Source of the DNA: an uncultured Actinomycetes bacterium
GTDB taxonomy: Bacteria > Actinomycetota > Acidimicrobiia > IMCC26256 > PALSA-555
Assembly: GCA_937927875.1 (NCBI GenBank)
Contig: CALEYV010000138.1
Location: 1 to 9,742 of the forward strand
Direction: 5' to 3'
DNA: 9,742 bases
Part shown: piece by piece, positions 1 to 6,175 of the stretch
How the letters are laid out: each line of letters starts with the position of its first letter
Numbering within the stretch: the first letter of the stretch is position 1
Translations under genes and position numbers: made by a program
The notes under the pieces: generated by a model
The model's input: the letters and a program-made list of their open reading frames with translations, nothing else
Told to the model about the DNA's origin: nothing
Database searches by the model: none

Positions 1-4
1 TTCG

Positions 5-88
<84 letters not shown>

Positions 89-100
89 GCAGGACGAGCG

Positions 101-106
101 ATCGTA
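101..106 (-). promoter_or_regulatory. possible -10 element for tRNA-Leu
   Basis: On the minus strand TACGAT (106-101) matches TATAAT at four of six positions, including the key first T, second A and last T. It lies 12 nt before the 5' end of the tRNA and directly after the SDR stop codon. I see no convincing -35 box at 16-18 bp spacing, so this is a weak call; co-transcription with the SDR gene is the alternative. Confidence 0.3.
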
Positions 107-110
107 CCAG

Positions 111-890
111 TCACCCTCGCAGCATCCCCCCGGACACGACGTGGTCCTCGCCGGTGACGAACGACGACGCGTCGCTGGCGAGGTACACCGCGGCGCCGAC
201 GATCTCGCCCGGGTCGGCAACGCGTCCCAGCATCGTCGCGGCGGCCGACCGGTCGAGCATGCCCGGTCGCACGCGTTCCGCGCCGAGCATCATCTCCGAC
301 ACGAACGGCCCCGGCGAGATCGCGTTCACCCGCACCTTCCAGTCCGCCCACTCGGTCGCCATGACCTTCGTGAGCACGATCAGCCCCGCCTTGCTGGCCG
401 CGTACGCACCGTTGCCCCAGCCGCCGATGTACGCGCCCATCGACGACACGTTGATGATGCTCCCGCCGCCCCGGTCGCGCATCCCGGGCGCGAGGAGGGT
501 GCTGAGCCGCAGCGGCCCCTCGAGGTTCACGGACTGGAGCTTGCGCCAATACTCGAACGTCAGGTCGGCGAGGGGCGTCGGGGCGGGGTTGATGCCGGCG
601 TTGTTGACGAGCACGTCCACCCCGCCAAAGCGCTCGCCGACCCGCTCGACGAAGGCGGGGATGGCGTCCCACTCGCCGACGTGGCAGGCGAGGCCGACCG
701 CCTCCTGGCCGGTGGCGGCCGTGACCTCGGCCGCGACGGCGTCGCACAGCTCCTGCTTGCGGCTCGACACCACGACCGAGGCGCCGGCGCCGGCCAGGCC
801 CTCGACGACGGCCCGGCCGATCCCCTTGGTCGCCCCGGTGACGACCGCGACCCGCCCCCGGAGGTCGAAGAGGTCGGCAACGGGGCGCAT
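111..890 (-). CDS. classical short-chain dehydrogenase/reductase (SDR family oxidoreductase)
   Basis: The 259-residue protein is the usual length for a cytosolic, NAD(P)-dependent classical SDR; the substrate cannot be told from sequence. Visible motifs are the cofactor loop TGATKGIG (18-25), NNAG (96-99) and the catalytic tetrad Asn122, Ser150, Tyr163 and Lys167 (YAASK), followed by the NAISPGP segment (189-195). SSR at the end of the second strand (42-44) hints at NADP(H) preference, which is inference. The open frame continues far upstream through antisense fhaA. I chose the ATG at 890 because it gives a normal SDR N-terminus (short lead, then RGRVAVVTG) and has a strong Shine-Dalgarno, GGGAGG, five bases upstream. 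The gene diverges from fhaA across a 97-bp gap and ends 22 bp before the tRNA. I would not link it to peptidoglycan work; it looks like an insertion into the conserved cluster border. Confidence 0.93.
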   Translation of the reverse strand: MRPVADLFDLRGRVAVVTGATKGIGRAVVEGLAGAGASVVVSSRKQELCDAVAAEVTAATGQEAVGLACHVGEWDAIPAFVERVGERFGGVDVLVNNAGINPAPTPLADLTFEYWRKLQSVNLEGPLRLSTLLAPGMRDRGGGSIINVSSMGAYIGGWGNGAYAASKAGLIVLTKVMATEWADWKVRVNAISPGPFVSEMMLGAERVRPGMLDRSAAATMLGRVADPGEIVGAAVYLASDASSFVTGEDHVVSGGMLRG

Positions 891-987
891 CTGGGCCTCC
901 CACCTGCCCGAACGCCCGGCCCGGCGGGCTCGGGGGCGGCGAGTCTGGCAGCGTTCTCGGGGCGGCGCCGCCGTACACTCGCTGGCC
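891..987. promoter_or_regulatory. divergent SDR/fhaA intergenic region with putative fhaA -10 box
   Basis: This 97-bp gap must hold the promoters of both the SDR gene and the long fhaA operon. On the plus strand TACACT (974-979) fits TAnnnT and ends 8 bases before the fhaA GTG (988). Transcription would then start at or within a base or two of the start codon, a leaderless arrangement. A perfect 12-bp palindrome, GGCGGCGCCGCC (961-972), touches this -10 element; it may be an operator or only GC-rich chance. On the minus strand the SDR Shine-Dalgarno (GGGAGG, 901-896) is clear, but I could not assign its promoter. Confidence 0.4.
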
Positions 988-1638
988 GTGGGACTCCAGG
1001 GGTTTGAGCGCCGCCTCGAGCAGCTGGTCGAGGGCACGTTCGGGAAGGCCTTCCCGAGCGGGCTCCAGCCGGTCGAAATCGGACGGAAGGTCACCCGGAC
1101 CCTCGACGCCGAGCGGACGGTCGGGGTGGACGGGGTGCCGATCGCGCCCAACAACCTGGGTGTGTACCTGGCGGCCCAGGACTTCGACGCCTTCCACGAC
1201 TTCGCCGACACGCTGGCGCGCGAGCTGGCCGAGGTCGCCCGCGAGCACGCGCGGGCCGAGGGGTACCACTTCGTCGGCCCGGTCACCGTGACGCTGGTCG
1301 CCGACGACGAGCTCCGCGCCGGCGAGTGCGACGTGGCCGCCGAGATCCACGAGGGCGGCCGGGTGGGGTCGCTCGTCCTGCCGGACGGGCGGCGGATCCC
1401 GCTGGGCGAGGAGCCGTCGCTGATCGGCCGCTCCCCCGACTCGACGGTGGTCATCGCCGACCCGCGGGCGTCGCGGCGCCACGCCGAGATCCGGCCCTCC
1501 GGGAACGGGTTCATGGTCGCCGACCTGGGCTCGATGAACGGGACGGTCGTGAACGGCGCCACCGTGCGCGAGCACGTCCTCCAAGACGGGGACGAGCTGC
1601 GGATCGGCTCGACCACACTGCGGTTCGAGGAGTCGTGA
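988..1638 (+). CDS. fhaA: FhaA: DUF3662 and FHA domain phosphothreonine-binding protein
   Basis: A 216-residue cytosolic adaptor. Residues 1 to about 115 form the DUF3662 domain typical of FhaA (start GLQGFERRLEQLVEGTFG; 'PVEIGRKV' at 28-35; 'PIAPNNLGVYL' at 51-61). Residues about 128-216 form an FHA domain with GRS (147-149), SRRH (162-165) and the DLGSMNG loop (179-185), the residues that read phosphothreonine. In mycobacteria FhaA binds phosphorylated MviN (MurJ) and is a PknB substrate. Here the two domains are almost directly joined; the mycobacterial protein is more than 500 residues because of a long flexible linker. The GTG start at 988 is chosen because it gives the family N-terminus; the frame is open to the window edge. 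No Shine-Dalgarno precedes it, but a -10-like box lies 8 bases upstream, which suggests a leaderless mRNA. It is the first gene of the operon. Confidence 0.93.
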   Translation: MGLQGFERRLEQLVEGTFGKAFPSGLQPVEIGRKVTRTLDAERTVGVDGVPIAPNNLGVYLAAQDFDAFHDFADTLARELAEVAREHARAEGYHFVGPVTVTLVADDELRAGECDVAAEIHEGGRVGSLVLPDGRRIPLGEEPSLIGRSPDSTVVIADPRASRRHAEIRPSGNGFMVADLGSMNGTVVNGATVREHVLQDGDELRIGSTTLRFEES

Positions 1639-1640
1639 AC

Positions 1641-1660
1641 GGGCCGCGCCGGGCCGCGCC
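1641..1660 (+). repeat. 10-bp perfect tandem duplication in fhaA-fhaB gap
   Basis: The ten bases GGGCCGCGCC occur twice back to back (1641-1650, 1651-1660) between the fhaA stop and the fhaB ribosome-binding site. It may be a simple slippage product, and the copy number could vary between strains; no function is implied. Confidence 0.6.
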
Positions 1661-1681
1661 GGCGCTGGCCTCGGGGGTGCT

Positions 1682-2125
1682 GTGCCCGAGTCGGTCCTGA
1701 CCGTCCTCAAGTACTGCTTCCTGGCCCTCGTCTACCTCTTCTTGTTCCGGGTGGTGCAGGTCGTGATCCGAGAGCTGCGTGCCCCAGCCTCCGACGAGGC
1801 CGGCGACGGCCGGCGGGACCGGCGCGGCCGCCGTGACGTCCGGCTCCGGATCCTCGAGCCGGAGTCGCACGAGGGCGAGCTCTACCCGCTCGGGGAGGAG
1901 ATCACGGTCGGACGAGGCGGCGGGTGCGGGATCGTCCTCCCCGACGACAGCTTCGTCTCGACCGTGCACGCCCGGCTCTTCCGGCGGGGCAACGAGGTGT
2001 TCGTCGAGGACCTCGGGTCGCGGAACGGCACCTTCCTCAACGGCGACCCCGTGAGCACGGCGACCCGCCTGCGCCGGGGCGACCGGGTGCAGTTCGGGCA
2101 GACCGTCGCGGAGGTCGTGCGGTGA
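1682..2125 (+). CDS. fhaB: FhaB (FipA-type): membrane-anchored FHA domain protein
   Basis: A 147-residue protein with one N-terminal membrane helix (about 8-29, LKYCFLALVYLFLFRVVQVV), then a charged Arg/Asp-rich linker (about 41-52) and a C-terminal cytosolic FHA domain (about 53-147). FHA signature residues are GRG (77-79), the FVSTVHARL segment with Ser93 and His96, and DLGSRNGT (110-117). In mycobacteria the equivalent, FhaB/FipA, is phosphorylated and interacts with the division machinery. The GTG start at 1682 has a G-rich Shine-Dalgarno (GGGGG, 1673-1677) at a short four-base spacing and gives a start just before the membrane helix, as in the family. Its stop overlaps the start of pstP. 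Confidence 0.92.
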   Translation: MPESVLTVLKYCFLALVYLFLFRVVQVVIRELRAPASDEAGDGRRDRRGRRDVRLRILEPESHEGELYPLGEEITVGRGGGCGIVLPDDSFVSTVHARLFRRGNEVFVEDLGSRNGTFLNGDPVSTATRLRRGDRVQFGQTVAEVVR

Positions 2126-3294
2126 CGCTGCGCCTGGTCGTCGGCGCCGCCACCGACGTGGGCCGGGTGCGCGACCACAACGAGGACGCCTACCTGGTCG
2201 ACGACCAGCTGGGCCTCGTCGCGATCGCCGACGGGATGGGCGGCCACCAGGCCGGCGAGGTCGCCAGCGCCACCGCGCTCGAGGCCCTGCGGGCGTCGGT
2301 CGGCTCCGGCGCGGGCGTGCGCGACGCAGTCACGGCCGCCAACGAGGCCGTCTACGAGAAGTCGACGACCGACGAGCGCCTCCGCGGGATGGGCACGACC
2401 CTCACCGCCGGCACGCTCGCGGCCGGCGGCACCGTCCTGCTGGCCCACGTCGGCGACTCCCGCGCCTACGAGCTGCACGACGGCCAGTTCCGGCGGCTCA
2501 CCACCGACCACAGCCTCGTCGAGGAGCTCATCCAGGCCGGGGAGCTGACCGAGTCCGAGGCCGAGGGGGACCCCCGCCGCTCGATGATCACCCGCTCCAT
2601 CGGGATCGAGCCGGCGGTGGACGTCGACCTCTACCCGATCCAGGTCGCGAGCGGCGACCGGCTCCTGCTCTGCTCCGACGGCCTGACCGGCATGGTCGAC
2701 GAGGACGAGATCGGGGAGATCCTGAAGAGCGAGGCCGACCCGACCGCGGCGGCGCGCCGGCTCATAGACGCCGCCAATGCCGGCGGTGGGATGGACAACA
2801 TCACCGTGCTCGTGGTCGACGTGGTGGACGACGAGGAGGCGACCGCGGCGGTGCCGACGGTCGAGCCGCCCGCCGCCGAGCCCGAGGCCGTCCCGAGCGC
2901 GGCCGAACCGGCGGCGCCGCGGACGCCGCTGCGGCGGCGACGCTGGTGGCGCGCCCTGCGCTGGGCGCTCCCGCTGCTCATCGTGCTCGCGGTCGCGATC
3001 GGCGCCGTCTACTACTACGCGCGCGACACCTACTACGTCGGAACCAACCTCGGGAACGTGGCGATCTTCCGGGGTCGGCCGGGCGGGGTCCTGATCTGGA
3101 ACCCGACCCTGGAGCAGCGCACCAACATCCTCGTCCGCGACCTGCCGCCCGCGGAGCGGGCCCAGGTCCGGGCCGGGCACGGGCAGTTCTCGTCGGTCGG
3201 GGACGCCCGCGCGTACGCGAACCGGCTCCGGGCGCGGGTGGTGCATCCGGTGACGCCGACCCCGCCGAGCACCGCCACGCCGCCGACGACGTGA
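2122..3294 (+). CDS. pstP: PstP: membrane-anchored PP2C-family Ser/Thr protein phosphatase
   Basis: A 390-residue metal-dependent phosphatase that removes phosphate from PknB and its targets. The PP2C catalytic domain covers about 1-235. Its metal- and phosphate-binding residues are all present: Arg17 and RDHNED (17-22), DGMGGH (37-42), GDSRAY (111-116), SDGL (185-188) and GGMDN (222-226). A Pro/Ala/Glu-rich linker (about 238-268) and a basic patch RRRRWWR (271-277) lead to one membrane helix (about 281-300). The outer part (301-390) begins with YYVGTNLGNVAIFRG and ends in a Pro/Thr-rich tail; at about 90 residues it is much shorter than I recall for the mycobacterial enzyme. The GTG start overlaps the fhaB stop (GTGA) and has a good GGAGG (2110-2114) seven bases upstream. 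Confidence 0.95.
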   Translation: MTLRLVVGAATDVGRVRDHNEDAYLVDDQLGLVAIADGMGGHQAGEVASATALEALRASVGSGAGVRDAVTAANEAVYEKSTTDERLRGMGTTLTAGTLAAGGTVLLAHVGDSRAYELHDGQFRRLTTDHSLVEELIQAGELTESEAEGDPRRSMITRSIGIEPAVDVDLYPIQVASGDRLLLCSDGLTGMVDEDEIGEILKSEADPTAAARRLIDAANAGGGMDNITVLVVDVVDDEEATAAVPTVEPPAAEPEAVPSAAEPAAPRTPLRRRRWWRALRWALPLLIVLAVAIGAVYYYARDTYYVGTNLGNVAIFRGRPGGVLIWNPTLEQRTNILVRDLPPAERAQVRAGHGQFSSVGDARAYANRLRARVVHPVTPTPPSTATPPTT

Positions 3295-4610
3295 GCGCGA
3301 CCCTGCCGCGGCGGCGCGCGTCCGAGCTCGGGCTCGGGATCCTCGCCGTCATCGTCGCCGCGTTCGGCTACCTGCTCGTCCAGCTGGCCCAGAAGCCCGA
3401 CGTGCCGCCCGACCTGTGGGTGATCCTCGCCAGCGTCCTCGCGCTCTTCATCGGCGCGCACGTCGCGGTGCGGCGGCTCGCGCCCGACTCCGACCCCGTG
3501 CTGCTGCCGCTGGCCGCGCTGCTCAACGGGCTCGGCTTCGTGACCGTCGCCCGCATTGACCCTGGCCTGGGCCGGATCCAGGCCGTGTGGACGGCGGTGA
3601 GTGTCGCCGCCTTCGTGCTGACCCTGCTCTTCGTGCGGCGGATCCGCACCCTCGAGCGCTACCGGTACACGTTCCTCTTCGTCGGCATGGTCGCGCTCCT
3701 GCTTCCCCTGGCGCCCGGGCTCGGCAAGACGATCAACGGGGCCCGGCTGTGGGTCGGGATCGGCCCGGTGAACTTCCAGCCCGGCGAGGCGGCGAAGGTG
3801 ATGCTCGTGCTCTTCTTCGCCGCCTACCTCGTCGACAAGCGCGAGCTGCTCGCGCGCGGCACCCGACGGATCGGCGGTCTGCGGATCCCCGAGCTGCGCC
3901 ACCTCGGCCCGCTGCTCCTGGCCTGGGGCATCTCCATCCTCGTGATGGTCCGGGAGACCGACCTCGGGCAGGCGATGCTGCTGTTCGCGCTCTGCGGCCT
4001 GATGCTGTACGTCGCCACCGACCGCATCGCCTACGTCCTCGCCGCGGTCGTCCTGTTCGTGGGCGCCTCCGTCGTCGCCTACTCGGCGTTCGGCCACGTG
4101 CAGACGCGCGTCCAGACCTGGATCGACCCGTTCCGCTACGCCAACAACAAGGGCTACCAGCTGGTGCAGGGGCTGTTCGGCTTCGCGGCGGGCGGCTTCG
4201 CCGGCACCGGGCTCGGGCTCGGGAACCCGAAGCAGATCCCGAACGCGGCGACCGACTTCGTGTTCGCCGCCGTCGGTGAGGAGCTCGGCCTCCTCGGCGC
4301 GGTCGCGGTCCTCATCGCCCTGCTGCTGATCGTGGGGGCCGGGCTGCGGATCGCGACCCGGGCCGAGCGCCCGTTCCCGAAGCTCTTCGCCACCGGGCTC
4401 ACCGCCATCATCGCCCTGCAGAGCTTCGTGATCATCGGCGGCGTCACCCGCACCATCCCGCTGACCGGCGTGACGCTGCCGTTCATCTCCTACGGCGGCT
4501 CGTCCCTCGTCGCGAACTGGGTGATCCTGGCCCTGCTCCTGCGGATGTCGGACGACAACGCCCGCGGCGCGCCGAATCGGCGCTCGACCGTGGCCGCCCG
4601 GGCGCCGTGA
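3291..4610 (+). CDS. rodA: RodA/FtsW SEDS-family peptidoglycan glycosyltransferase
   Basis: A 439-residue polytopic membrane protein with roughly ten or more hydrophobic helices, which polymerises lipid II into glycan strands. Family signatures are NGARLWVGIGPVNFQPGE (149-166), ETDLGQAML (222-230), a GYQLVQ segment (288-293), TDF (321-323), whose Asp322 aligns with the catalytic Asp of E. coli FtsW and RodA, GEELG (329-333) and the closing GVTLPFISYGGSS (393-405). I call it rodA rather than ftsW from its place beside pbpA in this conserved cluster; the sequence alone does not separate the two. The GTG start overlaps the pstP stop (GTGA). No Shine-Dalgarno is visible, so translation probably depends on coupling. 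The short polar C-terminal tail (419-439) is not recognisable. Confidence 0.95.
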   Translation: MSATLPRRRASELGLGILAVIVAAFGYLLVQLAQKPDVPPDLWVILASVLALFIGAHVAVRRLAPDSDPVLLPLAALLNGLGFVTVARIDPGLGRIQAVWTAVSVAAFVLTLLFVRRIRTLERYRYTFLFVGMVALLLPLAPGLGKTINGARLWVGIGPVNFQPGEAAKVMLVLFFAAYLVDKRELLARGTRRIGGLRIPELRHLGPLLLAWGISILVMVRETDLGQAMLLFALCGLMLYVATDRIAYVLAAVVLFVGASVVAYSAFGHVQTRVQTWIDPFRYANNKGYQLVQGLFGFAAGGFAGTGLGLGNPKQIPNAATDFVFAAVGEELGLLGAVAVLIALLLIVGAGLRIATRAERPFPKLFATGLTAIIALQSFVIIGGVTRTIPLTGVTLPFISYGGSSLVANWVILALLLRMSDDNARGAPNRRSTVAARAP

Positions 4611-6070
4611 ACCCCGCCATCCGACGGGTGGGCGTCGCGCTCATCGTCCTGCTCCTCCTGCTGGTCGGGCAGCTGACGTACCTGCAGCTCGTCGACGCCA
4701 ACAGCCTCAACCACAACCCGCACAACACCCGGGCCCTGCTCCAGAACGCCAACCGGCCGCGGGGTGACATCGTCACCGCCGACGGCGTCGTCGTCGCGCA
4801 CTCGGTGAAGGTGTCCGATGGCACGGTCTTCAAGTACCTGCGCCAGTACCCGACGAAGGAGCTGTTCTCCCAGGTCGTCGGGTACCAGTCGTTCCTCTTC
4901 GGCTCGACCGGGGTCGAGCGCACCTACAACCGCGACCTCACCGGCCAGAGCCTGCAGCTCCAGCTCAACAACGTGGGTGGGCTCCTGTCGGGCAACCAGA
5001 TCACCGGCACCGCGGTGCTGTCGATGCGCGCCGACCTGCAGCGGGCCGCGCAGCAGGCGCTCGGGTTCCAGCGGGGCTCGGTCGTTCTCCTCGACGTGAA
5101 GTCGGGCCAGATCCTCGCCATGTACTCGACGCCGTCCTACGACCCGAACCCGCTCGCCGTGCACAGCAACACGCTGGCCCAGGCCGCCTTCACCGCCTTG
5201 AACCAGAACCCGGACCGGCCGTCGCTCCCCCGCGCCTACCGGGAGCGGTACCCACCGGGGTCGAGCTTCAAGACGATCACCGCGTCGGCCGCGCTCGAGA
5301 CCGGGGTCGCGACGCCCCAGACCAACTTCCCCACCCTCACCCAGCTCACGCTGCCGCAGACCACGAGCACGCTGAAGAACTTCGGCGGCGAGTCCTGCGG
5401 CGGCTCGCTCGTCGACAGCTTCACGTTCTCGTGCAACACCACCTTCGGCCGGCTCGGCCTCCAGCTGGGCGACCAGTTCGTGCCCGCGATGGCGAAGTTC
5501 GGGATCGGGTCCGCGCCGCCGCTCGACGTCAGCCCGGGCGCGGTGCCGAGCCTCGGCCCACCCGCGGGCTCGTTCCAGCAGAACCAGCCCCTCTTCGCCC
5601 TCGCCGGCATCGGCCAGGGCGACGATGCGGTGACGCCGTTGCAGATGGCGCTCGTCGCCGACGGCATCGCGAACGGCGGCGTGATCATGCAGCCCCGCGT
5701 GGTGCAGGAGATCCGCGACTCGAACGACAAGCTCGTGCAGCGCTTCAGCCCGACCCCGTGGATGACCGCGACGACCCCGCAGGTGGCGGCCGCCGTAACG
5801 CAGATGATGGTCAGCGTGGTGCAGCGCGGGACCGGGACCGGCGCGCAGATCCCGGGCGTGACCGTGGCCGGCAAGACCGGGACCGCGCAGACGGTGCAGG
5901 GCGCAAACCCGCACGCGTGGTTCGTCGCCTTCGCGCCCGCCGAGGCGCCGCGCTTCGCGGTCGCGGTGCTGGTCGAGCACGGCGGGAACGCCGGAAACGA
6001 CGCCACCGGCGGTCGCGTCGCGGCGCCGATCGCGGCCCAGATGCTGAAGCTGGCTCTCGGGATCCGTTGA
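4607..6070 (+). CDS. pbpA: PbpA: class B penicillin-binding protein (D,D-transpeptidase)
   Basis: A 487-residue peptidoglycan transpeptidase, partner of RodA. It has an N-terminal membrane anchor (about 8-30), a short dimerisation/pedestal region with the RPRGDIVTADG motif (50-60) and a transpeptidase domain (about 155-485). The three active-site motifs are all present: SxxK at 219-222 (YPPGSSFK, nucleophile Ser219), SxN at 275-277 (SCN) and KTG at 423-425. Two cysteines, 264 and 276, flank the SxN motif; a disulfide in a comparable place has, as I recall, been reported for mycobacterial PbpA. The GTG start overlaps the rodA stop (GTGA) and lacks a clear Shine-Dalgarno. Actinobacterial PbpA works in septation and polar growth and is tuned by the kinase encoded next door. 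Length and motifs are normal and nothing appears truncated. Confidence 0.96.
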   Translation: MNPAIRRVGVALIVLLLLLVGQLTYLQLVDANSLNHNPHNTRALLQNANRPRGDIVTADGVVVAHSVKVSDGTVFKYLRQYPTKELFSQVVGYQSFLFGSTGVERTYNRDLTGQSLQLQLNNVGGLLSGNQITGTAVLSMRADLQRAAQQALGFQRGSVVLLDVKSGQILAMYSTPSYDPNPLAVHSNTLAQAAFTALNQNPDRPSLPRAYRERYPPGSSFKTITASAALETGVATPQTNFPTLTQLTLPQTTSTLKNFGGESCGGSLVDSFTFSCNTTFGRLGLQLGDQFVPAMAKFGIGSAPPLDVSPGAVPSLGPPAGSFQQNQPLFALAGIGQGDDAVTPLQMALVADGIANGGVIMQPRVVQEIRDSNDKLVQRFSPTPWMTATTPQVAAAVTQMMVSVVQRGTGTGAQIPGVTVAGKTGTAQTVQGANPHAWFVAFAPAEAPRFAVAVLVEHGGNAGNDATGGRVAAPIAAQMLKLALGIR

Positions 6071-6175
6071 TGAACGACGACGACGGTCGACCCGATCGCG
6101 CGGGCGTCGCGCGCGTGCACGTCGACGAGCACGCGCCGCGGCTCGCCCGATCTCGGCCAGTAGCCTGAGCCGCCG
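6071..6175. promoter_or_regulatory. pbpA-pknB gap with 26-bp near-perfect palindrome and possible -10 box
   Basis: This is the only sizeable gap in the operon. An inverted repeat at 6111-6136 has arms GCGCGTGC and GCACGCGC around a GTCGAC centre; 12 of 13 base pairs match. TAGCCT (6161-6166) fits TAnnnT and ends 9 bases before the pknB ATG, which has no Shine-Dalgarno. Together they suggest a second, regulated start for pknB, with the palindrome close to the -35 region. No T-run follows the palindrome, so a classical intrinsic terminator is unlikely, although an mRNA hairpin is possible. Confidence 0.4.

Noticed and set aside
891..1616. N-terminal extension of the SDR frame on the minus strand through antisense fhaA
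   Set aside because: The SDR fold begins a few residues after the ATG at 890, which has a good Shine-Dalgarno; the extension is antisense to FhaA and shows no domain.
1641..1660. Tandem 10-bp repeat as an operator or CRISPR-like unit
   Set aside because: Only two units, no spacers, and made of common GC-rich sequence; slippage explains it.
1882..4097. Overlapping minus-strand open frames under pstP and rodA
   Set aside because: Low-complexity Arg/Gly/His-rich translations opposite intact, motif-complete genes; no starts with ribosome-binding sites or recognisable domains.
6111..6136. Palindrome before pknB as an intrinsic terminator
   Set aside because: No T-run follows and the gene order implies read-through; operator or mRNA hairpin is more plausible.
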